NCBI RefSeq assembly: GCF_001190945.1
Contig: NZ_CP011112.1
Coordinates: 3,968,001 to 4,032,000, forward strand
From: Luteipulveratus mongoliensis
GTDB lineage: Bacteria; Actinomycetota; Actinomycetes; Actinomycetales; Dermatophilaceae
Length of the DNA: 64,000 bases
Reading direction: 5' to 3'
The notes below the pieces were generated by a model that ran no database searches, was not told where the DNA came from, and saw nothing but the letters and a program-made list of their open reading frames with translations. Position 1 is the stretch's first letter. Each line of letters begins with the position of its first letter. Below are positions 19,236-28,499 of this stretch, piece by piece. Made by a program: the position numbers and the translations under genes.

Positions 19236-20366
19236 ATGGGCACTCGTCGGATCCGCACCGCCTGCACGGCCGCTGCCGTCGCAGTCGTGGCCTTCACCGG
19301 TTGCGAGTCGAGCCCTCCTGAGAGCTCAGGGTCGACGGCCGGCTCGTCGGCCAGCGCCCCCGCGCCCGCACCGAGCAGCGGTGGTGCACCCACCAGCTCA
19401 TCGGAGTCGCGCACCACGGTGGCGAGCAAGCTCGACGTGCCGTGGGGCCTCGCGTTCCTGCCCGACCGCAGCGCACTACTCACCCTGCGCGACAAGGCCG
19501 AGGTCCTGCAGATCAGAGAGGGCGCCAAACCGGTGTCGGTCGGCAAGATCGACGGCGTCGAGCCGAATGGCGAGGGCGGCCTCCTCGGCATCGCCGTGTC
19601 GCCTCAGTTCGCTTCTGACAAAAGGGTATTCGTCTACTACACCACCGGCTCGGACAACCGCGTCGAGCGATTCACCTTCGACGGCAAGGCGTTGCACGCG
19701 GATCGCGTGATCCTGCAAGGCATTCCGAACGCCGATCACCACAACGGCGGTCGACTCGAGTTCGGTCCCGACGGCCGGCTCTACATCGGCACGGGTGATG
19801 CCGGTGAGACGAGCCACTCACAGGACACGTCGTCCCTCGGCGGCAAGATCCTGCGCGTCGACCAGGACGGCAATGCACCTACGGACAACCCGAACTCGGG
19901 CTCACCGGTCTGGAGCTGGGGCCATCGCAACGTGCAGGGGCTCGCCTGGGACAGCGCGGGCCGGATGTTCGCCAGCGAGTTCGGGCAGAACACCTGGGAT
20001 GAGCTCAACCTGATCCGCAAAGGCGCCAACTACGGGTGGCCAGTGGTCGAGGGCAAGGGCAACCGTGCGCCGTACGTCGACCCTCTGGTGCAGTGGCGGA
20101 CCTCGGACTCCTCACCCAGCGGGCTGGCGATCGGTACGGACGGAGCGGCTTACATGGCCGCCCTCGCCGGTCGGGCACTCTGGCGAGTCCCACTGAACGG
20201 CATCACCGCCGGCACACCAGAACGGTTGCTGGACAACCAACTTGGGCGAATCCGTACGGTGGAGCGTGCCAGCGATGGTCGCCTCTGGATCGTCACCAGC
20301 AACACCTTCCGGGGGTCGCCCAGCGATGACGACGACCGTGTGATCGCAATGCGACCGCCGCTGTGA
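19236..20366 (+). CDS. Lipoprotein, glucose/sorbosone dehydrogenase-like beta-propeller
   Basis: Exported lipoprotein of 376 residues. The signal peptide ends in the lipobox FTGC (C23), followed by a Ser/Ala/Pro linker to about residue 58. The rest is a six-bladed propeller of the GSDH family: KLDVPWGLAFLPD, NGEGGLLGIAVSPQF, DHHNGGRLEFGPDGRLYIGTGD and SWGHRNVQGLAWD. Relatives oxidise aldose sugars with PQQ, but no substrate is evident. The next gene overlaps its stop by 4 nt (GTGA). Confidence 0.9.
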   Translation: MGTRRIRTACTAAAVAVVAFTGCESSPPESSGSTAGSSASAPAPAPSSGGAPTSSSESRTTVASKLDVPWGLAFLPDRSALLTLRDKAEVLQIREGAKPVSVGKIDGVEPNGEGGLLGIAVSPQFASDKRVFVYYTTGSDNRVERFTFDGKALHADRVILQGIPNADHHNGGRLEFGPDGRLYIGTGDAGETSHSQDTSSLGGKILRVDQDGNAPTDNPNSGSPVWSWGHRNVQGLAWDSAGRMFASEFGQNTWDELNLIRKGANYGWPVVEGKGNRAPYVDPLVQWRTSDSSPSGLAIGTDGAAYMAALAGRALWRVPLNGITAGTPERLLDNQLGRIRTVERASDGRLWIVTSNTFRGSPSDDDDRVIAMRPPL

Positions 20367-22294
20367 GCACCGCTGAGGACGAGGGATTCCGCGAGCTGGT
20401 CGAGGCTCGCTGGCACCGCTGGCTCGATGTCGCCTACCTGGTGATCGGCGACGAGCGAACTGCTCACGAGGCCGTCCTCGACACGTTCATCCACACCAGG
20501 CGGTCGTGGACCGACCTCAACGGCTCCCCGGCGACAGCTGCGCTTCGCCGGCTCGTCCGGCGATGTCGTACGGAGGCCGAGGGTCGTGCCCCGGCCTTCC
20601 CTGAGGATGCTCCCGAGGACTTCGCGCTGGACGAGCTGGCGCGTACGCGGGCCGACCTCGTCGCCGCGTTCAGCACCCTCCCGATCGAGCAGCGCCTCGT
20701 CCTTGCACTTCAGGCGGTCGAGGACCTCACCGACCACGAGATCGGCGACGTCCTCGAACGCACCTCGAACGAAGTGGCAGGCGAAGGACAGTCCGGCCTC
20801 CGGTCGTTGCAGCCAGTCTGCCCGCCGTCGTGGTCGATCGCTCAGATCGAGTCGGAGCTGCGCCCCGCTCTGCGCGCTCACGCAGATCTCGCGGTCGATG
20901 GCGAACACCCTTGGGAGACAACACAGCTCGCCCTCTCCCAAGCCGACCATCGCCGCAGACGTACGACGGTGGTTGCGCTGGCTGCGCTCGTGGCAGCCCT
21001 CATCGCGGCGGGCGGGATAGCACTCGCGCTCCGGGACGACCCGAAGCCGCATGGCCAGCCCTCGCCGACCAGGTCGACCTCAGTTGCTCCGCCTGCGCTG
21101 GATGCCCGGAGCGACGACATCAAGAACTGGCCGTTGCGCGGCTCGTTGAGTGCGCATCCTGAGCTGCTCGACCCGCTGCGTGACTCGCCGCAGCTGGACG
21201 GCATGTTCGGAGGGGACCAGCCGGTCTACATCGACCGCTTCATCTTCGCCGGCGATATCGGGCAGAGCCGCTTCGTGATCGGCTACAGCGCCGACGTGTC
21301 GGAGGCTCAGCAGACCGGGCTCCTGGTCTGGAGCGGCAAGCGAGGTGCCCCGCTGAACACTCTCAAGCCCGCGGTCGCGGACGGCTTTGGAGTCGTGGCT
21401 CTGATCCGTCGGCCGGCTGATGGCGCCGGTGATCTCCTCGTGCTGGCACCGGTCGGCGCCAAGCCCGTCAAGGTCTCGCCCGGGCCGACCTATCACCTCG
21501 ACGGCACTGCGACCAGGACGGAGACCCGGCTGCCCTTCACCGACGGCACCGCCTCGATGACGCTCCCCGCGACCGGGCCGGACGTCGTCATGGTCACCAC
21601 GGATGGCGGGCAGGCAGCGCTCGCCACCATGGTCGGCGACCTCGAGGGACTGCAAGCGCCTCCGAAGACGGAGTCGGTCGTACAGAGCCTGCTCCGCACC
21701 TTCGCCTCGAACCACCGGATCCCCGTCGCGCAGGTCACGCTCCTGGATCAGCAGACCTTCCGCTACAAGGCGCCGGCGTCACCCTCATTTCCGGGTTCTG
21801 CGTCCCAGAACGGTCCCTCCGTGACGGGTCCCGACGTCGACTGGACGGCCACCATGGTGGTGATGCGCAAACCGGACGGCACCGTGTTCAGGAGCAGCGC
21901 CGTGTCGCAGTCCGGCGCCGACGGACAGGGCGCGCCAGGGCCTGAAGCCCTCACCGACACCCCGACTGACGCTCGCTACTGGCGCGGCCGACCGATGCCG
22001 CTTGTGGAGATCACGGACAGCGACAAGCAGACGATCGTGCTGCTCGCGCCCGGGGCATCGAGCGTGACGTTCAGCGGCCCGGGTGCCAAGCAGATCGGGC
22101 TCAAGCGCATCGCACCCGGGGTCTTCCGTGGACCGCTGGCGACAACCGCGTGGTACGTCGACCCGCTCAAGGTCCGGGTCGAGACCAAGGATGCGGGCGG
22201 CAAGGCGCTCGGCTCGTGGCCACTGATCACGGCGTCTGAGCAGGACCCGTTCGCTCAGAATGGTCCGGACACGATGACAACCAGGACCTACTGA
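20363..22294 (+). CDS. Membrane-anchored protein with sigma-70-like N-terminal domains
   Basis: Unusual 643-residue protein. Residues 8-70 resemble a sigma region 2 (VEARWHRWLDVAYLVIGDERTAHEAVLDTFI) and 95-150 a region 4 (LPIEQRLVLALQAVEDLTDHEIGDVL...). A single membrane helix follows (about 201-223), with RRRR before it, so the N-terminus is inside. The remaining 420 residues lie outside and I do not recognise them. It could be a degenerate sigma factor fused to its own membrane tether, or a signalling protein. The GTG overlaps the stop of the sugar-dehydrogenase-like lipoprotein, implying a joint role at the membrane. Confidence 0.75.
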   Translation: MSTAEDEGFRELVEARWHRWLDVAYLVIGDERTAHEAVLDTFIHTRRSWTDLNGSPATAALRRLVRRCRTEAEGRAPAFPEDAPEDFALDELARTRADLVAAFSTLPIEQRLVLALQAVEDLTDHEIGDVLERTSNEVAGEGQSGLRSLQPVCPPSWSIAQIESELRPALRAHADLAVDGEHPWETTQLALSQADHRRRRTTVVALAALVAALIAAGGIALALRDDPKPHGQPSPTRSTSVAPPALDARSDDIKNWPLRGSLSAHPELLDPLRDSPQLDGMFGGDQPVYIDRFIFAGDIGQSRFVIGYSADVSEAQQTGLLVWSGKRGAPLNTLKPAVADGFGVVALIRRPADGAGDLLVLAPVGAKPVKVSPGPTYHLDGTATRTETRLPFTDGTASMTLPATGPDVVMVTTDGGQAALATMVGDLEGLQAPPKTESVVQSLLRTFASNHRIPVAQVTLLDQQTFRYKAPASPSFPGSASQNGPSVTGPDVDWTATMVVMRKPDGTVFRSSAVSQSGADGQGAPGPEALTDTPTDARYWRGRPMPLVEITDSDKQTIVLLAPGASSVTFSGPGAKQIGLKRIAPGVFRGPLATTAWYVDPLKVRVETKDAGGKALGSWPLITASEQDPFAQNGPDTMTTRTY

Positions 22295-22307
22295 CGGTCG
22301 AGAAGAA

Positions 22308-23039
22308 TCAGACCGGTGAGGCCCAGACGACGTAGTTGTCGACGTGGTGGTTGCCGACGACCTGGGACGACGCGTCGCAGGTGATCAGCGCAAGGACCGG
22401 CTTGCTGGAGGTGCCCCAGACCCGGGCATCGGTCTGCAGCTTCTTCTTGTCGATCGAGGCCTCGTCGTAGACCTTGAACTTCTTCTGCGCGCCGTTGCCG
22501 AAGCCGACCGTCACGACGTCGCCCACCGACAGCTTGTCGAGCTTGTAGAACACGTCCGGACCGTCGTACATGACGTGGCCGGCGATGACCGAGATGCCCG
22601 TCTGCCCGGGTTTGACGGACTTGTTGTACCACTGCGCCACACCGGCCGGAGGGCTGATCTCGCCGCGGCCGTTGACCCCGAGCGAGGCGAGCGACCGGTT
22701 GAACCCGATGGTCGGCATCGAGAGCCGGGTCGGGGCGCCGGCAACCGGCTTGCCCGACGTTGCCGCTCCCCCGTCGGTCGCCCCGCGCGTCGCACCGTTG
22801 ACACCGGTGCCGTTGCCGTCCGGCTTCATCTCCCCGACAGCGGGCACCGAGCCCGTCGCCCCAGGGGTCTGCGCGTTGGTGCTCGGCGCGCCCGGAGTGC
22901 TCGCGGCAGTACTGCTGTCGCCGAGAGGCGACGACGCGTCGTCCGAAGAGCCGCCACACCCGGCCAGCAGCACCCCGAGCGCCAGTGCGCCCGCCGCGGC
23001 GCGGAGCGAGCGGGACTTCGGAGTCGTGGTCATGCTCAT
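22308..23039 (-). CDS. Sortase-like lipoprotein (class E/F type)
   Basis: Exported protein of 243 residues with lipobox LAGC (C28), a low-complexity Ser/Thr/Gly linker to about residue 100, and a C-terminal sortase fold. Catalytic candidates are H155 (SVIAGHVMYDG) and C221 (ALITCDASS). Sortases also need an arginine after the cysteine; none occurs between C221 and the C-terminus, where the text is GNHHVDNYVVWASPV. It may therefore be an altered or inactive transpeptidase. It converges on the sigma-like gene with a 13-bp gap. Confidence 0.82.
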   Translation of the reverse strand: MSMTTTPKSRSLRAAAGALALGVLLAGCGGSSDDASSPLGDSSTAASTPGAPSTNAQTPGATGSVPAVGEMKPDGNGTGVNGATRGATDGGAATSGKPVAGAPTRLSMPTIGFNRSLASLGVNGRGEISPPAGVAQWYNKSVKPGQTGISVIAGHVMYDGPDVFYKLDKLSVGDVVTVGFGNGAQKKFKVYDEASIDKKKLQTDARVWGTSSKPVLALITCDASSQVVGNHHVDNYVVWASPV

Positions 23040-23175
23040 CAGGTCAAGAACCTCTCATGGTTTGGGGAGCTGGCATCGGGGCACGACAAAGACGCTCGAC
23101 GCCGAGGACCCCCGTTGCCCGCAGGCGACCCAATCGTACGAAACCTGCCGCCCTCGGGCGACGGGATCGGCCGGA

Positions 23176-24687
23176 TCAGGAGGTGAGTCGCTGGACCAGG
23201 AGCTCGCGCACCTTGGCCGCGTCGGCCTGGCCCTTCATCGCCTTCATGACCTGGCCGATGAGCGCGCCGACCGCCTGGACCTTGCCGTCCCGGACCTTGT
23301 CCGCGACATCCGGGTTGTCAGCGATGACCTGGTCGACGGCGGCCTCGAGCGCGCCGTCGTCCTGCACCAGCTCCAGGCCGCGCGCGTCGGCAACGGCCGT
23401 CGGTGAACCTTCGCCGTCGATGACGCCTTCGAGGACCTGGCGGGCCATCGAGTCGTTGAGGCGACCGGCCGTGACCATGCCGTCGAGCTCGGCCACGTGA
23501 GCCGGCGTGACGTTGAAGTCCGAGACGCTCTTGCCCTCGTTGTTGGCCCGACGAGCCAGCTCACCCGTCCACCACTTGCGGGCCGCGGCCGGCGAGGCAC
23601 CCGCGGCGACGGTCTCCTGGATGATCTCGACAGCGCCGGCGTTCATCACGTCGCGCATCTCGAGATCGCTGTAACCCCAGGCGGACTGGAGCCGCTTGCG
23701 ACGCTCAGCCGGAGGCTCGGGCAGCGTCGTCCGCAGCCGGTCGACGAGCTCTCGGGACGGCGCCACCGGCACCAGGTCCGGCTCCGGGAAGTAGCGGTAG
23801 TCATCGGCGTCCGACTTGGGGCGGCCGGACGTCGTGACGCCGGTGTCCTCGTGCCAGTGCCGCGTCTCCTGCAGGATCGAGCCGCCACCGTCGAGCACGG
23901 CCGCGTGACGGCACATCTCGTAGCGGACGGCTCGCTCGACCGAGCGCAGCGAGTTGACGTTCTTGGTCTCGGTGCGGGTGCCGAGCTTGGTGGCGCCCTT
24001 GGGCATCAGCGAGACGTTGGCGTCGCAGCGCATCGAGCCCTGCTCCATCTTGACGTCGCTGACGTCAAGCGCCTTGAGCAGGTCGCGCAGCGTCGCGACG
24101 AACGCCCGGGCGACCTCGGGAGCGCGCTCGCCCGTGCCCTGGATGGGCTTGGTCACGATCTCCACCAGGGGGATTCCGGCGCGGTTGTAGTCGACCAGCG
24201 AGTAGTCCGCGCCCTGGATACGGCCGGTCGAGCCGCCGACGTGCAGCGACTTCCCGGTGTCCTCCTCCATGTGCGCACGCTCGATGTCGACGCGGAAGAC
24301 CTCGCCGTCGTCGAGCTCCACGTCCAGGTAGCCCTCGAAGACGATCGGCTCGTCGTACTGCGACGTCTGGAAGTTCTTCGGCATGTCTGGGTAGAAGTAG
24401 TTCTTGCGCGCGAAGCGGCACCACTCGGCTACCTGACAGTTGAGCGCGAGGCCGATCCGGATCGCGGACTCGACCGCGACCGCGTTGACCACCGGCAGCG
24501 CGCCGGGCAGGCCCAGGCAGACCGGGCAGGTCTGGGTGTTGGGATCGGCTCCGAAACCGGTCGCGCAGCCGCAGAACATCTTGGTCGCGGTGCCCAGCTC
24601 GACGTGCACCTCGAGCCCCATGACCGGGTCGTACTTCTCGAGCACCTCGTCGTAGGGCAACACCGCGTCCGCAGTCGTCGTGGTCAT
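23176..24687 (-). CDS. gatB: Asp-tRNA(Asn)/Glu-tRNA(Gln) amidotransferase subunit B
   Basis: Binds mischarged tRNA and carries the kinase site of the GatCAB complex that makes Gln-tRNA(Gln) or Asn-tRNA(Asn). It has 503 residues, with the N-terminal MGLEVHVEL, a cysteine set CGCATGF...CPVCLGLPG for zinc, and the C-terminal YqeY-like helical domain. AAGGAGG lies 7 nt before the ATG, which overlaps the gatA stop (ATGA). Confidence 0.97.
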   Translation of the reverse strand: MTTTTADAVLPYDEVLEKYDPVMGLEVHVELGTATKMFCGCATGFGADPNTQTCPVCLGLPGALPVVNAVAVESAIRIGLALNCQVAEWCRFARKNYFYPDMPKNFQTSQYDEPIVFEGYLDVELDDGEVFRVDIERAHMEEDTGKSLHVGGSTGRIQGADYSLVDYNRAGIPLVEIVTKPIQGTGERAPEVARAFVATLRDLLKALDVSDVKMEQGSMRCDANVSLMPKGATKLGTRTETKNVNSLRSVERAVRYEMCRHAAVLDGGGSILQETRHWHEDTGVTTSGRPKSDADDYRYFPEPDLVPVAPSRELVDRLRTTLPEPPAERRKRLQSAWGYSDLEMRDVMNAGAVEIIQETVAAGASPAAARKWWTGELARRANNEGKSVSDFNVTPAHVAELDGMVTAGRLNDSMARQVLEGVIDGEGSPTAVADARGLELVQDDGALEAAVDQVIADNPDVADKVRDGKVQAVGALIGQVMKAMKGQADAAKVRELLVQRLTS

Positions 24688-26219
24688 CGGAGCGCCTCCT
24701 TGGCGGTCGGCTCGGCGGTCGCGGACGTCAGCTCGGGCGGAGTGAGCGGCCCGCCCCACTTCTCGAAGAGGGCTGCTTCGAGAGCCGCGCCGACGCCGTA
24801 CATCAGGTCGTCCCGCGTGGCTGGTGCGAGGATCTGGAAGCCGGCGGGCAGAGCGTCCTCGTCCGCGAGGCCGCTGGGGAGCGAAAGGCCAGGGATACCA
24901 GCAAGATTCGCCGGAATCGTGGCCACGTCGTTGAGGTACATCGCCATCGGGTCGTCGAGCTTGTCACCCAGCTTGAACGCCGTGGTGGGCGCCGTCGGCG
25001 AGACCAGCACGTCGGCCTTCTCGAAGGCTGCGGCGAAGTCGCGAGCGATGAGAGTGCGGACCTTTTGGGCCTGCCCGTAGTAGGCGTCGTAGTAGCCGCT
25101 CGACAACGCGTAGGTGCCGAGGATGATCCGGCGCTTGACCTCGTCACCGAAGCCGGCGTCGCGCGAGGCGGCCATGACCTGCTCGGCGCTCGGGCTGTCG
25201 ACGCCCTCGGGGCTGACGCGCAGGCCGTAGCGCATGGCGTCGAACTTGGCGAGGTTGGAGGACGCTTCGCTGGGCAGGATCAGGTAGTAGGCGGCCAGGC
25301 CCTGCTTGAACGTCGGGCAGGACACCTCGACCACCTCGGCGCCGCGGTCGACCAGCAGCTGCACCGACTCCTCGAAGCGCTGCTGCACCCCGGGCTGGAA
25401 TCCCTCGCCGGAGATCTCCTTGACGATGCCGATGCGCAAGCCCTTGATGTCGGCCTTGCGGGCAGCCGCGATCACCGGAGGCACCGGCGCGTCAATCGAG
25501 GTGGAGTCCATCGGGTCGTGCCCGCCGATGACCTCGTGCAGGAGCGCGGCGTCCAGCACCGAGCGCGTGCACGGGCCGGCCTGGTCCAACGAGCTGGCCA
25601 GCGCGATGAGGCCGTAACGCGAGACGCCACCGTAGGTCGGCTTGGCCCCGACCGTGCCCGTGACTGCGGCGGGCTGGCGGATCGAACCGCCGGTGTCGGT
25701 GCCGATCGCCAGCGGTGCTTCGTACGCCGCGACGGCCGCCGCCGAGCCTCCTCCAGAACCGCCCGGGATCCGCTCGAGGTCCCACGGGTTGTGGCTGGGG
25801 CCGTAGGCCGAGTGCTCGGTCGAGGAGCCCATGGCGAACTCGTCCATGTTGGTCTTGCCGAGGATCGGCAGACCGGCGGCGCGCAGCCGGGAGACCAGCG
25901 TGGCGTCGTACGGCGGGATCCAGCCCTCGAGGATCTTGCTGCCGGCGGTCGTCGGCTGCCCCTGGGTGGCGACGACGTCCTTGACGGCGATGGGTACGCC
26001 GGCCAGCGGGGACAGGGCCTCGCCCTTGCTCCGGCGGTCATCGACCTCGCGGGCCGCGGCCAGCGCGCCCTCGGAGTCGATGTGCAGGAACGCGTGCACA
26101 TCGCCGTCGACGGCGGCGATGCGGTCCAGGTGGGCCTGCGTGGCCTCGACCGAGCTGATCTCCTTGCGGGTCAGGCGGTCGGCGATCTCGGCAGCAGTGA
26201 GCCGGGTGATGTCAGTCAA
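24684..26219 (-). CDS. gatA: Asp-tRNA(Asn)/Glu-tRNA(Gln) amidotransferase subunit A
   Basis: Glutaminase subunit of GatCAB, amidase-signature family, 511 residues. The Lys-Ser-cisSer triad is K80 (PIAVKDV), S155 ([10 protein letters not shown]) and S179 ([10 protein letters not shown]). The start codon appears to be TTG: the conserved N-terminus ([15 protein letters not shown]) begins there and no ATG or GTG occurs nearby. A weak TTG may lower its translation relative to gatB. It follows gatC by 30 bp. Confidence 0.96.
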   Translation of the reverse strand: MTDITRLTAAEIADRLTRKEISSVEATQAHLDRIAAVDGDVHAFLHIDSEGALAAAREVDDRRSKGEALSPLAGVPIAVKDVVATQGQPTTAGSKILEGWIPPYDATLVSRLRAAGLPILGKTNMDEFAMGSSTEHSAYGPSHNPWDLERIPGGSGGGSAAAVAAYEAPLAIGTDTGGSIRQPAAVTGTVGAKPTYGGVSRYGLIALASSLDQAGPCTRSVLDAALLHEVIGGHDPMDSTSIDAPVPPVIAAARKADIKGLRIGIVKEISGEGFQPGVQQRFEESVQLLVDRGAEVVEVSCPTFKQGLAAYYLILPSEASSNLAKFDAMRYGLRVSPEGVDSPSAEQVMAASRDAGFGDEVKRRIILGTYALSSGYYDAYYGQAQKVRTLIARDFAAAFEKADVLVSPTAPTTAFKLGDKLDDPMAMYLNDVATIPANLAGIPGLSLPSGLADEDALPAGFQILAPATRDDLMYGVGAALEAALFEKWGGPLTPPELTSATAEPTAKEALR

Positions 26220-26249
26220 GGGAGCGATCTCTCTCAGTGGTTCGGCTCG

Positions 26250-26546
26250 TCAGTCCTGGTCCAGGATGCGCGGCACCTCGAAGCGCTGCAGCTCACTGGC
26301 GGGTGCTCCGGACAACGCCTGCTCGGCCGTCAGGCTCGGGCGGACCTCGTCGGGGCGCGTCACGTTGCTCAGGGGCAGCGGGTGCGACATCGGCGGGATG
26401 TCGTCCGCCGCGATCTCGCCGACACCGGCGACGAACTCCACGATCTGGTCCAGCTGGCCGGCGAGGTGGTCGAGCTCGTCATCGGAGAGCTGGATACGGG
26501 CGAGCATGGCGACGTGAGCGACCTCGTCACGGGAGAGCGTGGACAT
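26250..26546 (-). CDS. gatC: Asp-tRNA(Asn)/Glu-tRNA(Gln) amidotransferase subunit C
   Basis: 98-residue chaperone-like subunit that stabilises GatA-GatB. The sequence SRDEVAHVAMLARIQLSDDELDHLAGQLDQI is typical GatC. It is the first gene of gatCAB. No Shine-Dalgarno is present; a TAGACT -10 box (26554-26559) ends 7 nt before the ATG, so the mRNA is probably leaderless. Confidence 0.95.
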   Translation of the reverse strand: MSTLSRDEVAHVAMLARIQLSDDELDHLAGQLDQIVEFVAGVGEIAADDIPPMSHPLPLSNVTRPDEVRPSLTAEQALSGAPASELQRFEVPRILDQD

Positions 26547-26582
26547 GCGCGGCAGTCTAGTGCCGCGCCCGGGTGGGTCCGG
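26547..26582 (-). promoter_or_regulatory. gatCAB promoter, inside an 8-bp inverted repeat
   Basis: The -10 box TAGACT (26554-26559) and a poor -35 (CGGACC, 26577-26582) have a 17-bp spacer. The -10 box forms the loop and one edge of a perfect inverted repeat (GCGCGGCA, 26547-26554 with 26561-26568), so the start site touches a dyad that a regulator could bind. No regulator is suggested by the sequence. Confidence 0.45.
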
Positions 26583-26638
26583 AGGCGAGCAGGCTGAAGG
26601 TCGCCCGCGACCGGAGACGCGCCGCTACGTTCGAGGGC

Positions 26639-27730
26639 ATGAAGCGAGCCATCCTCACTCTTGCCCCCGCGCTGGTCCTCGCCATGGGTGTCGTGCCGAC
26701 CGCACACGCCTCCGCGACGGACCGGCCGAGCCACCATCCGTCGTACGGCTGGACCGACCGGAGCACCGGCGCGGACGAGCAGTACCGCGGGCTGGCTGCC
26801 GTGAGCGGGCGGGTCGCGTGGGTGAGCGGTGAGAAGGGCAGTGTGCTGCGTACGACGGACGGCGGTCGGTCCTGGACCGACGTCTCCCCCGCTGCGGCCA
26901 AGACCGCCGGACTCGCGCTGCGCGACATCGAGGCCTGGGACTCCCGGCACGCCGTCGCGCTGTCGATCGGCAACGGGTCAGACTCACGCATCTTCCGCAC
27001 GAGTGACGGCGGCAAGACGTGGACCGAGGCGTTCCGCAACGCCGAGGAGCCGGCGTTCTACGACTGCATGGCGTTCAGCTCCCGCAAGGTCGGCCTGGCG
27101 ATGAGCGACCCGGTCGACGGCCACATCCGCATGGCTCGGACGACCGACGGGGGCAAGTCCTGGTCGGTGCTCCCGACAGCCGGAATGCCCGCGGCGCTCG
27201 ACGGCGAGTTCGGCTTCGCCGCCTCCGGCACCTGCCTGGTGACCGCGCAGCGGGCCGGCTTCGGCAGCGAGGACTACTGGCTCGTCACCGGCGGCAAGAC
27301 GCCGCGGGTGTTCCACACGACCGATGCCGGTGACACCTGGACCGTGATGCCCGCTCCCATCCGCGGCGGTGAGGCGGCCGGCATCTACAGCGTCGCGTTC
27401 CGTGACCGCCACCGTGGCGTGATGGTCGGCGGCGACTACACCGCGCCGACAGACGGGACCAAGGCCGCCGCGACGTCCGAGGACGGCGGCCGCTGGTGGA
27501 GTCCGAGCAGTACGCCGCTCAGCGGCTACCGCTCCGGCGTCGCGTTCGATCCGCGCAGCGGCCACAACGTCATCGCCGTCGGCCCGACCGGCAGCGACGT
27601 CAGCACGGACCTCGGCCGCAGCTGGAAAGCCTTGGACACCAAGGCGTTCGACGGCATTCACTGCGCCAATGACGGGACGTGCTGGGCGTCCGGGCCGCAT
27701 GGCGCGGTCGCTCAGCTCACCCGCCGCTGA
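26639..27730 (+). CDS. Secreted beta-propeller protein (BNR/Ycf48-like repeats)
   Basis: Exported protein of 363 residues with a Sec signal peptide (cleavage after AHA, about residue 24). It contains repeated Asp-box-like motifs: RTTDGGRSWTDV, RTSDGGKTWTEA, RTTDGGKSWSVL, HTTDAGDTWTVM and STDLGRSWKAL. These are blades of a sialidase/Ycf48-type propeller. No catalytic residues of a sialidase are evident, so a binding or assembly role is likelier. TACGTT ends 7 nt before the ATG (leaderless). The 3' end overlaps the convergent gene by 14 bp. Confidence 0.85.
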   Translation: MKRAILTLAPALVLAMGVVPTAHASATDRPSHHPSYGWTDRSTGADEQYRGLAAVSGRVAWVSGEKGSVLRTTDGGRSWTDVSPAAAKTAGLALRDIEAWDSRHAVALSIGNGSDSRIFRTSDGGKTWTEAFRNAEEPAFYDCMAFSSRKVGLAMSDPVDGHIRMARTTDGGKSWSVLPTAGMPAALDGEFGFAASGTCLVTAQRAGFGSEDYWLVTGGKTPRVFHTTDAGDTWTVMPAPIRGGEAAGIYSVAFRDRHRGVMVGGDYTAPTDGTKAAATSEDGGRWWSPSSTPLSGYRSGVAFDPRSGHNVIAVGPTGSDVSTDLGRSWKALDTKAFDGIHCANDGTCWASGPHGAVAQLTRR

Positions 27731-28280
27731 CGCCGAAGTCGTCCCGCACCACGAAGTGGCCTTGAGCATCCTCGAACTCCACGGACACGTGGATCGAGTC
27801 GCCGTCCATGTCGCCGCGGCACTCACTCGTTGCGCCGGGAGCGACGGAGCTGACCTCGTCGCAGGTGAATCCCTCGGGTGACCAGTTCTGGTCCTCGTAG
27901 ATCCGTGCGACCTCTCCGGCAAGGCGAGCGCCGTCGTAGGGCTGTCCGTCGACAACCTGGGCTGCGGTTCCGTGCAGGGCAGGGCCACCGTCCATAGGGC
28001 CGTCCCACTCATCGAACCCGGTTGCGAAGGCCACACCCAGGAAGACCAAGAAGCCGGCCCCGAGCACGATCAGCAGAGACACTCCACTGAGAACGATCGC
28101 CGCGATCGCCAAGCCGTTGGAGGACGACGGCGCCGGAGGCGCTGCTGGGCTCCATGCAGCGGCGTGCCCTGTCGGCCAGCTGCTGGGTGGTACCGGCGTC
28201 CTGCTCGTATCGGCAGGGACGCGTGTCGCGCCGTCGGGGGCGGCGTACGGGTCGGCGTTGGGCGGTGTCAGGTCAGACAT
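27717..28280 (-). CDS. Membrane protein, proline-rich N-terminus and DUF4333-like extracytoplasmic domain
   Basis: 187-residue protein. Residues 1-54 are Pro/Ala/Ser-rich, 55-92 are one or two membrane helices (GLAIAAIVLSGVSLLIVLGAGFLVFLGVAFA), and 105-187 resemble the DUF4333 domain: two cysteines (FTCDEV and SECRGD) in a small beta fold. The family is common in actinobacteria and of unknown function. It converges on the propeller gene. Confidence 0.7.
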   Translation of the reverse strand: MSDLTPPNADPYAAPDGATRVPADTSRTPVPPSSWPTGHAAAWSPAAPPAPSSSNGLAIAAIVLSGVSLLIVLGAGFLVFLGVAFATGFDEWDGPMDGGPALHGTAAQVVDGQPYDGARLAGEVARIYEDQNWSPEGFTCDEVSSVAPGATSECRGDMDGDSIHVSVEFEDAQGHFVVRDDFGVSGG

Positions 28281-28499
28281 GTGGACCGTGTTCTCGAGCA
28301 GGGCCTCCGCAGCGGAGATGCCGCACTATGACACGGCCGGCGAGGCGACGTCTTCGCAACGCTGGAGCGCACCACGTCGTACCAGAGGACCAGTCGAGAG
28401 TCACTCATCCGTACGACGAGCGATGGCTCCGTACGGTGATGCGCCCTTGGGCTGTGCCCTCCTAGCGTCGACGCGATCCGACGAGAGCTGGGAGAGCTG

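Noticed and set aside
23497-26597. Two plus-strand frames (527 and 510 codons) opposite gatB and gatA
   Set aside because: Antisense shadows of well-supported amidotransferase genes.
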